Translations under genes and position numbers: made by a program
Assembly (NCBI GenBank): GCA_009602735.1
Contig: WELA01004867.1
Span: 153,684 to 217,683 of the forward strand
Length of the DNA: 64,000 nucleotides
DNA from: Mesotaenium endlicherianum
Lineage: Eukaryota > Streptophyta > Zygnematophyceae > Zygnematales > Mesotaeniaceae
Reading direction: 5' to 3'
In this document: piece after piece, positions 11,101-21,899 of the stretch
How the letters are laid out: every line of letters begins with the position of its first letter
Position numbering within the stretch: the first letter of the stretch is position 1
The notes under the pieces: generated by a model
Told to the model about the DNA's origin: nothing
Databases searched by the model: none
What the model saw: only the letters and a program-made list of their open reading frames with translations

Positions 11101-14100
11101 GTGGTATCGGAGCTAAGTCCTTTCTTGAATGTCCGTTCTTGTCTTCTTTGTCTGATGAGGTAAATGTGTGAGGCTTACTTATGTGGAATGATGAGTCTAG
11201 GTGGACCTTGGGAAGTGTATGAATGTAGAGCATTGCACATCCTTTCCAAGATTCTTTCAGTTGCTCACCAAGTGTGTCTCTTGGCTCAATGTACTATGCG
11301 GCATACTAACTTGACTTTCCTAGCCTCTTGTGTACAGATTCACGAAATGAGAAGCCTAAAGTGAAAGCTTGATGGAAGAGGTATCTGCAAGCATCAAGGG
11401 CAGCCTCAAGGGAGTTGCATAATAGCAAGCTGGATATGACTCATTTACCTCACTTGATCATAGTCGTTGTGTGATGTTATAGGCAATCCACGGCTAGTAT
11501 AGAGAGGGGTGTGCACTCCAGCGATGCTAGAGGACTTGTTAGTCTCTTGTGCTATCCCTTCGGGTTTAAGCTTGTTGCTTTGCAAGAGACGTTCCTCTCT
11601 CATTACATGTGTGGTAGTTAGGTTGAGGGAGCTTGAGTATGGTTGCATGTGTTGAGAAATTGAGACAGTACGTGCACACATAATCTACTAACTTAAGTTT
11701 CCAAGTATGGATTCACGACCAGTTATCCTCGCCACGGTCCAAGTGCACTACGTCGTCCACAAGCTTCAGCATGCTGCAACTTCTATGTGAAGAGGCTTCG
11801 GCAGCAACAATGGCATCCTACAGATACCCTCTATTCCCAACCATGGCTGTGACATTGTGTGCTTCTCTCGTTGGCCACATTGACGTGCGCTTGCAGGGTT
11901 TAGGGTATGTGTCTTGTGCTTGAGTGCTATGTGTGAGACGAGGCTTATTGTGGTACTTGATGGGATCGTGGGAGCTTGGGGTTTAAGCTTAAGACGAGTA
12001 TTGTCAGTGTGCTGAAGTTTATGGATGCGGGTCTTATGTGATGGCTGACTTAGGTTAAGTCAACTTGCTGGATTATTTGACCTAATGTGGAAAAAGGGGT
12101 TAAGGGCGTGGGTTTATGGACGCTAGGGCTTTCCTTTGACTCTCTTTTATTTTGCATGGCTTATTAAGGATCAAGTGTTTGAGAGCAGCCGCGGTCAATG
12201 AGTAGATTCAGTGCTTGAGTTGAATGAGCTCTAAGTGTTGCCATGCTTGGTGCTGGCATGTCTTACTATGGGACTATGGCTTGTTGGAGCCAGCGAGGGA
12301 TTCAGAAAGATCAGCATATTGAGACTTGGGTCTGTACGGTGTGTTGATTGCTGTATGTGAAGTCAACATGGATACTAGAGACGTTTGACTACTTGCCTTA
12401 GGTCCAGTTGGCTATATGTTTTTGGATGCCATCCGTGCACTTGGTCAAGTGTAAGGAGGTATGTGTCTTTGGCATAGGGACGATCTGGGCATATTGGCAG
12501 TGTGCTAAGTTTCTGCCGGCCTTACAGCTAACTGAGCTCGCTAGAGGCGCATGCTAGGTAGCATGCAAGGTGCATTGGTATATACGTCAGGTGCATGGAA
12601 TTTGCATCCCGGGTGGTAGAGGTAGTGGATCGTCGTTAGCATACCGTAGAGCAGGTCCAAAATGGCCCCTGCTGTAATAGATTCACTATGCACACCTAAG
12701 TAATGACAGAAGAGACCATCGACATTATAGACGTTCTCACAATGCATGGCTTGAATGATCTTGTTCAGTCTGATGCACAAACATTCTTCTTGCTAGCTTG
12801 GGGTTACAGTGCAAAAGTCTTACCAGGGATTTATGCACGCTGTTGTTATTGGCTTGCTAAGTGCTTGCTGCAATTGCAATAGGTGCCATGTATGTACCTC
12901 CAGAAAGGAACTTAATTTTGAGCTATACTGAGTTTGCCCATTGTCATTGGTTGAGTTTGCCTTGCCCTCCCGGGAACTATGTAAGATGGAGTCATCAGAT
13001 CTTGAGTAGACTGATGCAGCTAGGGTGTGGTGTTTACCACGCGTAGCTAAGCTCATGGAAGGCAACTTACACATTTGCTTGTTAGACTGAGACCAGCAAA
13101 CAGAGTTTGAAACAATGGTGACATACAGGTCAAGAGAGGCCGAGCAATTGGCATGCTGGACGCTGCCGCGAGACGCTTCCCCACCTGTCCTCTGGGCATC
13201 TTTAGGCACGAAGGCCTGAAGAAGGGAGTATCCTGAAACATCAGAATTATGATACAGTTGGTTGTTTCTGTTCCCTCTTCACTTGGATTGTTGACTCTCA
13301 CTATTTGGTGGTTGTCATTTTGGCGTATGTCTTGCTAGGAATGACTGGTATGAGTCATTGTATGCATGCATTGGTAGAGTCAGCTGACTGGGCTACTCTT
13401 TGGTATTGGAGGAACTTGCTAATGGGGCCGGTTGTCCTTATCTTATAGCAAGCTATCTACACTTCCATATGGAGGGGTGTAATACGCTGGCTTGAGATTG
13501 GGTTATTCATGGATAGAGCTTAATGGTGAGAGGGTCTGAATGGCAGTACACTCTTCCCTATGCCACTCTGGACATTGCTCTAATCCTGAAAAATGGACTA
13601 TTCTTTTGGGGGGGGGGGGACTTTCTTTCTTGCTTACGTAGGTGTTTGCACTTTGTGTCCTCTCTCGGTTTTCCTTTGTTGCTTCTTCTCCACCCACTCG
13701 TACCGCCGCAATCCTCTGTGATTGTCACTCTGTGTGGTTCTTATGAGGCGGAGTTGTAGGCACTTCTTGGTGTGCTTATGTGGTTAGAGCTGTCGGGTCG
13801 ACAGCTATTTAAGTCGGGAGAGGGAGATGGGATGTGTATGAGGAGTATTCAGTAAGCTGTGCTTACCTGCATACTCAGCAGCAAGTGTATGTACTAATCG
13901 GGTCATACACTGCCACATCCTATGTGTGTACTGCATTAATATCAGGAGCATCAGTGACTGACTGGTGAAAATCGTGAGTTGCAGTACACTGTTGGAGCAA
14001 GTGTACGTACTACCTGAGTAAGTACATTGCCATAAGTTGGGATTGGGTAGCAATGATGCATGGCACATCAGGGACCTGCTTGAGGTGACCAGCATATTGC

Positions 14101-14699
14101 TCAAAACCATATGTTATTTTGAACTTAGTGTGTTCTGAAAATGTGGTTAAAATTTAGATTTTTTTTGGGCTCATTAACCTGATGCTACTCATTTTGTAAG
14201 GGCATTCAATACCATCAAACCAGTTGGTCTTCCTTTTCCTTCAATACGCTGAAGTTTAAGCAGGTACCCAAGTCACAAGAAATTGCTTGTGAGGAGCTTC
14301 CAAGGTGTGAGCACGGCAGGAGTTGAAGACCACGAGAAGGAGAAAAGGCTTAGTTCAGTAGGTTGAGCCTTAATTAATATTCTTTCATTGTTTGACCTCG
14401 AAAGGAGGCTGTTTGATTTGGGTGTGGTTTGCATCGTGTGAGGTGCTCTATTGTGTCTTTCAACTGGAAAGACTACTGTGAGTAGGGGTAAGTCCATGCA
14501 TGTCTTCAATAATTGATGGTGAAGTGAGATGATTGCTTGCATGACAGTTTGCTGTGATTAACTCTTACTTGCGTTCGATAGGTGAATATATCACGCTCGT
14601 GTTTTGTTTGCTTTCTTTGCTTCACCTTATTGACTGAAGTGTAATGTTAAAGTGTATGTTGAGTGTTGTCGAAGCGACAACAATTTAAGTTGGGAAGAT
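11101..14699 (+). other. G internal region, no recognisable coding capacity
   Basis: About 3.6 kb between primer site and polypurine tract. Only short unrelated frames are present (longest about 130 codons, on the minus strand, with no known motif). A run of ten or more G lies near 13608-13619. The 3' end (about 14580-14699) is shared with the remnant at 9790-9900, including TTGTCGAAGCGACAACA before the purine tract. Confidence 0.7.
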
Positions 14700-16408
14700 T
14701 GTAATGAATCAAGTCATTATTTATTTAATTAATTGCATGTATAAATACATCACTAAATAAGTATTATGTCAATGTTCTCACATGTGCGAGTTCATCTACA
14801 TGAATGTATGTCGATGTAATGCGAGTTTACTTACTTTGTCAAAAAGGTCAGCAGGATGACTTTTGTATCATAGTGTAGTTTGCTGAGATTTATATATCAG
14901 TTATATATAGGATATAATATCAGTAGGTTGACATATACTAAGCTCGCTTGATCTTAGTCGGTATATTTAGCTTCAGTACGCTGAGGATAGATATATTCAT
15001 TTAGATTATTATTTGTAGATTGGCACATGTGACCGTAGTATACTGAAAGTTAGGAGGTCGACTGAGATTTGGTAAATCAATGTCCTACCAGTGTAGTCAA
15101 CTCCTGGGTAGGCGGAGTCGTCGTCAATCAATTGAACAGTTAGGACTTCAGTCAACCGACCAATTAATATGGTCGTTATACCTAGATGCGTGGGTCCCAA
15201 CTTAACGCGTTTCCAACAAAACGGCGCACCTTGCTCCATGGTCAACTAGGTGGTCACTAGGTACATAGCAGGCTAGGATCTCGTGGTCCCTGATTCTGGA
15301 TAGTAGGCTTTAGAGTCGGATTTTCTACTTGCAAGTCATGTGTGCACTTTTGGGTTCGTTGTTATGACCAGCTTTGTAGTGAAACAGATAGATAAATTAC
15401 TTAGTGAAATAGAATACTTTATTCAAGACAAGGATCTTTCAACACAAGTGGTAGCTTCTTGAAAGAGAGATGGGTTCTTGAAAGTTAATATATTTCTGGA
15501 TTTTGGCAAGTACAAGAGTGATTCTGGAATGTCTTTCTATGTTCTAGCTCTTGTTTATATACTTGCTACATAAGTAATTTCTAGGAAAGTGTATGTTGAT
15601 GTGTTGGCACACAACACATCCCAAAACTTGCCACCTCTTTCTAGAATGATGTACACATGTCCTTTTGACCTAAAAATGGCACATTTGACTTTTGCCACAT
15701 GGAGTTCTTCTAGGTCTTTCCTCAAACTTCGAAAATGCCTTGGAAGGTTCAAAGGACATGAACCAAGTTACTAGAGTACCTATTCACACTTGAATCCACA
15801 CAATGCTACTCCAAATATATTTGAAAACATTAAAATGTATGCAAACTAATATATAATAACTCAAATCACTACAAGCTTTCACGGAAATTGACATGGCGTC
15901 TTCGTCTGTGCTCTAAATGGAGCGAACTAGGACTTTGCAAAAAGGTCTTGTCAAGATGCGTCTGTTGCCGTTGAGTTTGCTCAATTTGAAGTAGTATTGA
16001 CGGAGTTTGCTTCTGAAATTTGGGGGTCACACAGCGGACAGATTCCATGGTTTTGCACCTAAGTCAGTGGGATGTGTTTTAGCTACTTTATGGTCATCTG
16101 AATGAGAGCGTCTTTGCTATTCAGTCCCCTGATATTGTGTATGTGCTTATACATGCTTGTATGCTTGGTAGGCATAAGGCCATGAGTTTCTAAAGGAGAA
16201 GCTCTAGTCCTCAAGCTCGCCTCTTTCTTGTGCCTTGTGTTAGTGTGCAACTATGGCACACTACGGAAAGTGAGTCGAGGGATATAGATGGGTATACAAA
16301 ATTCACTTTAAGGGCGAAGATCGCTCCTTGACTTTACATGCTTCCACCTATATCTGATCTTATATATAATTGAAATATATTTATCTTGAATAAGCAAGAT
16401 TCATTTCA
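14700..16408 (+). repeat. G, third LTR (about 1205 bp, interrupted by H1)
   Basis: Aligns with 9901-11100 along its length once the 15375-15873 insertion is set aside; at the empty site the second LTR reads CCAGCTTTCACGG. It ends AAGCAAGATTCATTTCA, immediately before the CCGAT duplication. Confidence 0.85.
15375..15873 (-). mobile_element. H1: solo LTR (499 bp)
   Basis: Flanked by a perfect AGCTT duplication (15370-15374 and 15874-15878). The uninterrupted G LTR supplies the empty site. The ends are TGTAGTGA...TCACTACA. The same sequence lies in the opposite orientation at 55974-56470. There is no internal region, primer site or coding frame. Size, TG...CA ends and 5-bp duplication fit a solo LTR; the superfamily (copia or gypsy) cannot be decided. 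Confidence 0.8.
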
Positions 16409-16969
16409 CCGATGCTCACGCCTCCCATTGCCGACGCTCTTCGCGGGAGCTTCCTCAAGGACGCGCGCCGTCCCTCCAATTGGCCCTGTGCCAGCGGTCG
16501 TCGGTCGGCTACGTCATCCCACCTCTTCTCCGTCACGGATTCCTATCCCGTTTCCATTTGTCACGTCAAGTACCACTTGGAGTACTTGCCTCCAGGGTTC
16601 TACTTTCTTGACTCCCCTGAGGCAGTGCTTGCTTCCGTCGTCCCCGACGATCCTATTTTGGCTCCTCCGCGTTCATCTGCACTCTCGCCCCCTCGCCCGC
16701 ATAGTTCATTTTTAGCTCCGTGAGTAGTTGCCTAGTAGCTGCTCTGCTGCCCAATAGTGTCCAATTCAGACCTTTTAATTCCTTTATTTCCTTTTCTCAT
16801 TCACAACTCATAAGCTGTGGGCTTTTCCCCCGAACAGGGGGGATTTTTACCCATCAGCACATACATTAATTAGTGTTTGTCCAGCTCAAGAAGAGTCCCC
16901 TCCCTGAGTCACTTCCTAGCTCCCAGAGTCTGTCTCTCTTCTAGCCTTGCCGATGCCTAGCGCCTTCCG
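16409..16969. other. Unassigned, pyrimidine-rich
   Basis: Continuation of 9356-9541 across the G insertion. Two overlapping frames of about 100 codons exist, but they are Pro/Ser-rich with no motif, as expected of a C-rich composition. It could be the leader of the gag-like frame that follows. Confidence 0.4.
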
Positions 16970-17609
16970 ATGTCCTCTGTAGCGACAGACTTGTCTGAAA
17001 CTTATGCGAATGTTCAAGAACGTATAACACGCAGAGGAGCACTAATTCATGGTCAGCAGGGCGATAGCGTCACTACTGAAGCTAGTCAGGCGCAAGCGCT
17101 GGCTAGTTGCCGTAAGGATATGGATGTTGGGGACGTCGGCTAGATTATGAGTATTGCTTGCGTTGTTTTTTTAAGTTGCTTAAAGAGCGTATTTTTGAGG
17201 ATCGCAGTCTTAAAGTGCACCAATATGTATATCTTGTTCGTCAATATAACGAAACAATGATGGATGTTAAATTCAGATTGGCGGATCTTGTCGAGAAGCC
17301 AGGAATCCATGAGCCCAGGATCGTGGCTGACAAAATAGTTGTACTTGGCAAGGAAATATATCGTGAAGTCAGGCCACCCCTCTCTACGAAGCGCGAAATT
17401 GATTGCGACACAACGTGACTGCTGAAATAGCACGCAATGTCGAAGAAGGTGAGTCTAGTACATACGAGCTTCCACGACCCCTATGGCTCTTGAGAGGAAT
17501 CTCCACAACTAAGGCTACTAGCTCTAATTTTCAGTTTAAAAAGAAGAGCGGACCTTTCAAGAAGTTTGCTAAGCATGCCAACACTGCTGAAACAGCAGAA
17601 GGTTGTTGA
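16970..17609 (+). pseudogene. Weak gag-like coding remnant of an unassigned LTR element
   Basis: A short frame beginning MSSVATDLSETYANVQERIT is followed in other frames by a helix-rich stretch (KVHQYVYLVRQYN, KFRLADLVEKPG, VVLGKEIYREVRP) and a basic tail (FQFKKKSGPFKKFAKHA). The pattern of length, helices and basic end recalls a retrotransposon Gag, but no zinc knuckle or pol follows because A3 begins at 17643. A broken copy; family unknown. An unrelated host exon is the alternative. Confidence 0.3.
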
Positions 17610-17642
17610 AATCGTGGGAAGTCAAGATTTTAGAAGAGAGAT

Positions 17643-18735
17643 TGAAAGGGGCAGAGTGCCCTAGTGGAAGCGTAGTGACTCACAAGGAACGAAACTAGTT
17701 GCAATCATACTCTAGAGTGCATCGACATATCACTAAGAAAGCTTAGAAAAATTAATGAACACTTTGAGTAGCAAGAAAGTGCTTACAAATCAAATAGAAT
17801 GAAAGGCCTTGTCATTACAAACCCGTAGAAATTTACAGAAGTGAAAATTGATCAGTAACAAAGAAGTAATGCCTATTTATAGTTTTAAACGACGATTGCT
17901 CGCCCCTAGGAGGGAGGGCCGCTTAGCAACGAAATTTCGAAGTGTTTGTTTGTCCTTTCTGGAATATTTATGAGTAGACCAGATTAGCCTCATTTGACGT
18001 GTCGGGTCGATTTGACGTCCACATACATGCATCGAAATGTCTAGAATATACTAACTTAGGCGCGCTAGGCTAATCCAAAACTTGTAGGTAAATCGACCTC
18101 ATCGGCACTCCGCGTCAGCCAAGATTACGTGAAGATTCGAATTCACTCTAACGGCCCAGATCACTTAACGTTGTTCGTCAATCCAACGGTCGCGCTCACC
18201 GCAAATTAAGGACAGTCGTCGACCAACCTTCTAACTTATAAAGCTTCATACATTCATAACGTTCTCAATACTTAACCAAATTCGACAAGTTTTACATTAA
18301 AATGACCCAAAAATGCACTCTACAATCCTATGACCTTACATTATCCCCCTCCTCAAGACGCAACGTCCTCGACGCGTTTTGCAGATAACGCCTCAACTTA
18401 CTCTTTCAATGAGTTAGGTTGGCCTCTGGTTCCCAAGTGTTGTCGTCCGCATGGTAGCCTTTCCACTTGATCAGATACTCTTGAACAAATTGTTGACCTG
18501 GCTTGACTCGTCAATCGTCGACAATCGCCTCCACTTCATACTCCAATACATCATGGATCTCGACTGGTGGTGGCGGTGTGGGTAGTTGTCTTGGATGTCC
18601 TTTGTTCGAGTCAACGTATGGCCGCAGGTAACTGACATGGAACACATCATGTATACCCCAATGTGAAGAAACTTCCAACTTGTAGGCTACTGAATTCACC
18701 TGCTTGAGCAACAGTGCTGAGTTCCACATCCTTGC
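17643..18735 (-). mobile_element. A3: family A fragment (3' LTR plus end of pol)
   Basis: The LTR is at 17643-18340 (TGTAAGGTCATAGG on the minus strand, TATA-like element near 17872-17882). The polypurine tract is at 18343-18356 (GAGGGGGAT on the minus strand). Then comes the integrase C-terminal region and chromodomain start (VAYKLEV, DVFHVSYLRPYVDSNKG, DVLEYEVEAIV). It stops near 18735, where sequence of another family begins. Fragmentary and old. Confidence 0.8.
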
Positions 18736-19160
18736 TTAGAGCTTCCTCCCCATGTCTCTGTAGGATCTGCTGCTGGGAAGCTCTTTTGATCTCTTGGGCA
18801 TACTGAAATGCCTCCTTCAAGATATTGAAGCCTTTACTCATTACTATATACCGGTAGCGCCGCCTTTGTTGGTCCTCTTCTACTTCTGTTGTCTCTTCAT
18901 CTCAACCTCCCTGTCTTCCTTCTATTTCCCATCCTCCTCAGCCTTTAAAGTCTGTCCTGCTCAAATTTGTTTGAGATCTCCCCTTCTCCTCCTATTTCTT
19001 TTGAGCCTCCCGTCGTAGTCGTAGACGTTTTGCCTCACGTCCAAGGATGATAGTGTCCTCGATCTCCTTACAATGTTGTTGATATTTTGCGCTTGCCTCC
19101 TCTGCCCTCCGCTTTCTTGTAAGGTCCTCCTTCTGCTTTGTCATCCTGCTCATACATACC
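18736..19160 (-). pseudogene. Remnant of a family-B-type 3' ORF
   Basis: The minus strand reads MTKQKEDLTRKRRAEEASAKY...LRREAQKK and, further on, KGFNILKEAFQYAQEI. These match the N-terminal coiled-coil part of the B4 3' ORF (KRKRRAEEAHAEYLQF, LGKGFDLLEEAFKYAQ). It is more diverged than B3, B4 or B5, so the 3' ORF is older than those copies. Broken. Confidence 0.65.
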
Positions 19161-19258
19161 ACAACTTAGTGAGTGTACTGATGGAATGATTGGACCATTG
19201 ACCAAAGAGACATAGAACACAAGTAGAGTAATGTTTGATGGCAAGAACGTCGTCAGAA

Positions 19259-19943
19259 TGTAACGATGTGAGCTTTTTAGGCGTATTTAAAACGTATTTT
19301 TGATTACCTAAAATACGATATGCTTTTTATTTGTAAAAGATTGCATATTTGTTGAAGTACTTGACATACACGTGTGTCGACTAATCTCAGCTCAAGTGGA
19401 AAAATGACCGAATCACAATTGCAAAGACGATTGTAAAGCAACTCAATTACTTCGCAAAAGTACAACGTAATTCATCATAAAGTTAGCTTGTTCAAGTATG
19501 GCGGAATAACTTCATCAATTACAAACTGATTAACTTATTTTGACTATAATTATTTCGGTAACTATTGTCATTGTTTTGGGTTAACGAAAACCGTTTACCC
19601 AAAAGAAAACACCAACTGTGGCCTAAGGGAGCCACCGGTCTGAACCGAACCCGCGACCTCCCGGTCGAGGTGGCGCGATTCCACGATTGTCGTAAACGTC
19701 AAACGAAACTAATATTGTAAAGCTACTTTGCAACCGTGAGGATTCGAACCCTCAATCATTTGTTCACGCCTGATCCATTGGCCAAGCGGTTACTTATAGC
19801 TACCGGTTCATGTCAGATGAATGTGTAAGCAACCTCGCGAGCAGTCGCGACTTTTCGGAAAGTCGCGTGATCGCCGAGAACGCCCGTTTGGTGGTGAACA
19901 GTTTTCCGGAAATTGTCGCGTAACCTTCAAACGGCCAAACGGC
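19259..19943 (+). repeat. C3: partial family-C LTR
   Basis: Starts TGTAACGATGTGAGC and follows the C LTR through the tRNA-like module and the CGTTTGG...TTTTCCGGAAA stretch. It stops near 19943, where piggyBac sequence begins. A second tRNA-like 3' half (minus strand, GAGGTCGCGGGTTCGG) near 19640-19680 is peculiar to this copy. Confidence 0.75.
19731..19800 (-). other. tRNA-like module inside the C3 LTR (antisense)
   Basis: The minus strand reads GTAACCGCTTGGCCAATGG, then GAGGGTTCGAATCCTCA and CGGTTGC. GTAACCG and CGGTTGC can pair over 7 bp (one G-T), like an acceptor stem. GGCCAATGGATCAGGC resembles a tRNA-Arg-type D arm / A box. GGTTCGAATCC is a perfect B box. The span of about 65 bases is too short for a normal anticodon arm. 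This is the best preserved of the four modules. Confidence 0.6.
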
Positions 19944-20698
19944 TCTCTTTCTCTTGCCGACTTGAGAAGAAGGTTGAGTATCATACTTAATGTTTATTTT
20001 GGAAGGCTGGTCAAAGTTGAGCAAAGTAGGCTGCAGTGGCTGGTCTACAGCAGGTTGTGCAGACTGTGAAGTTTGCACTTCGGCCGGTCTCTCCTTGAAC
20101 ACTGCAGGCACAAGCACTTCATCAAAAAAATCAAATAGCCTCAAGTGGGCCTCTACAAAGTCTGCAGTAAACATTATATTCTTACGATTAAACGCGAACA
20201 AGATTTTATAGAGCAACTCTCCCTTCTTTCCCTCCTTCTTCTTCACGACCTCTCCTTTCAACATGAACTCCTCGCAATTGTCCTCAAACTGCTCATATGC
20301 CCAACGACGACCGAAGAAAACAATAGAAAATGTAGATGAATAGTCCTAGGAAATGACCCTGAGAATTTTCTCCAGCAGCCATGGCAGAATTAGTAAGAAC
20401 TTCGACAAAGAAGAAGGTTGTCTCGTTGCTAATTCTCGCAAATGTGCTTCATTCGCAGATTTAATTTTAAGATTTGCCAATACTTTCGATGTTACGATTT
20501 CAGTCGTAACTTTGTGCGTACTCGCCGGATTCAGTCGTCGATTTAATCGCGGATTCTATGGCACATGTGTGACCGTTTAAGATAATTTTAATAGAAAATG
20601 GACAAATATGCAGAAAATGGTAGCCAAAACCAGCAGGGTCTCTAAATGTACCCAAATATGTCATATGCACCCTACAGGGTGCACCGGGCCATCTAGTG
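19944..20698 (-). mobile_element. E2: piggyBac-type transposon, terminal fragment
   Basis: Homologous to the right third of E1: start of the transposase (ATGGCTGCTGGAGAAAATTC near 20383), the LKGEVVKKKEGKKGELLY and DFFDEVLVPAVFKERPAEV stretches, and the terminal repeat ending CATCTAGTG at 20698. A TTAA (20699-20702), the usual piggyBac target, follows immediately. The other end is missing: it runs into the C3 LTR near 19943. Not capable of coding a full transposase. Confidence 0.8.
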
Positions 20699-20702
20699 TT
20701 AA

Positions 20703-20823
20703 CAATCTTGTCGACTTCATCTGCGAGATTGACGAGTGGGGGAAATGTAGCAAAAGGCATTCCCGCCCAATCCCATTAAGCTGTTATGATTTTCCTGCTG
20801 GCTTGTGAATATGCCAACAACAG
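20703..20823. other. Flank of E2, unassigned
   Basis: The minus strand has a short frame (MPFATFPPLVNLADEVDKIV) that vaguely recalls the pol-chromodomain linker of C elements. The similarity is too weak to assign. Confidence 0.25.
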
Positions 20824-20955
20824 CTTTATGGGCCGCGGCAAACATACCCGGCCATACACATGTAACTTATTTGATATTTCACGCAGCGACTTTATGGGCT
20901 AGGGCAACCATGCCTGGTCATACACATGTAACTTATTTGATATTTTGCGTCAACA
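20824..20955. repeat. Tandem repeat, two units of 66 bp
   Basis: Units start CTTTATGGGC at 20824 and 20890 and share CATACACATGTAACTTATTT. They differ at about a dozen sites. A third, shorter and weaker start (GTTATGG) follows at about 20960. Confidence 0.75.
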
Positions 20956-21899
20956 TAACGTTATGGCTCCTTGGAACAGCCGCTGGCGTACCTGCCACAA
21001 AGACACCCTCGACCAATAAAAGAGAAGCGGGGGGGCAAGGACAAGCCAGGAACCCCTCTCCCTCACAAAAGGGATTGGGCAAGGGAGGATGAGCTTGTCA
21101 GGGCCACCCCCGCCCCCGACGATTTGGGCCAAGCCCAAGAAACTCCTTGGCTGGGTTAACTGTGGTCAACCTGTCTTGGTCTCATGACATCTTTTTGACA
21201 CGCAGTCTCTTCTCAAACTTTTTGGGACTTATTAGTCCACAATAACGTTATTGGCATGCGTACCAAAATGAAGCGATCACAACGAAGTCGCAAATTGGCC
21301 ATGACCATTTTTGGAAAGACTTGCCATACTTAGCCATTTAAGGTCTTTAGACTATTCTTTGGCACAGAGTTTTCAACGTTTTGGGCCATCGGTCCTGCTT
21401 CTTGCCCAAATCTATGCTTTGAAAGCATCTAGACTTGACTCCACGCCTACATGTATGCCTTGTTTGTCTACATTTTGGTCCACAAAGGGGTAGAAAATTG
21501 GTCCTCGCAATGTGGCATAAATAGTCGTAAATCCGGTTTAGGGGCGATTTGCCTCGTGCACCAATTGCACCAGTTTCGGAGTGAATTCACGGCGTTATGA
21601 GTGTGGAAGGCAAGGAGCACAATTGACGTGCAGCGGCCTTTGGTTGTCGGACGTGAGGGAGCTTATAATGTGGAACTAGAACGTGCGATATATCCAACGT
21701 TGCGACCAATACCGTATGTGTGCAAAGAAAAATGTGGACAATATTTTCAAGCAACTTAGGCTAATATAATAACGTCGCCGTCGCTCATTACGGACAATGA
21801 ATCTTTTATCAATTTATAAGTTTGAAAAGGGGAAAACGTACAACTTGCATAATTTGCCGTACTATAGAAGGAAAAAGCAGTGATCCCTAAGACAAGTCT
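20956..21899. other. Spacer without recognised features
   Basis: No convincing frame, LTR end or RNA gene was seen. It lies just downstream of the stop codon of the LRR gene and could include its 3' untranslated region. Confidence 0.5.

Larger units (their letters stand above)
9542..16408 (+). mobile_element. G: non-coding LTR element (LARD-like) in an LTR-internal-LTR-internal-LTR array
   Basis: Outer limits are set by a perfect 5-bp duplication, CCGAT at 9537-9541 and 16409-16413. Inside are three LTR copies (9542-about 9785 partial; 9901-11100; 14700-16408), a short remnant of internal 3' end (about 9790-9900) and one long internal region (11101-14699). The LTRs start TGTAATGAATCA and end CAAGATTCATTYCA. 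A primer site TGGTATCGGAGC (11102-11113) follows the second LTR, and a purine tract AAGTTGGGAAGA precedes each downstream LTR. No gag or pol similarity was seen on either strand. These traits fit a large retrotransposon derivative depending on proteins made elsewhere. Confidence 0.8.

Noticed and set aside
12820-13209. 129-codon minus-strand frame in G
   Set aside because: No motif, no partner copy, and composition like the surrounding non-coding sequence.
13600-13625. G-run as a telomeric or quadruplex signal
   Set aside because: A single homopolymer of about ten G with no repeated pattern; possibly a sequencing artefact.
15375-15873. MITE or other DNA transposon
   Set aside because: Only about 8 bp of inverted ends, TG...CA termini, 5-bp duplication and a TATA-like element fit a solo LTR better.
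20824-20955. CRISPR array
   Set aside because: Only two diverged tandem units without spacers, in a eukaryotic context.
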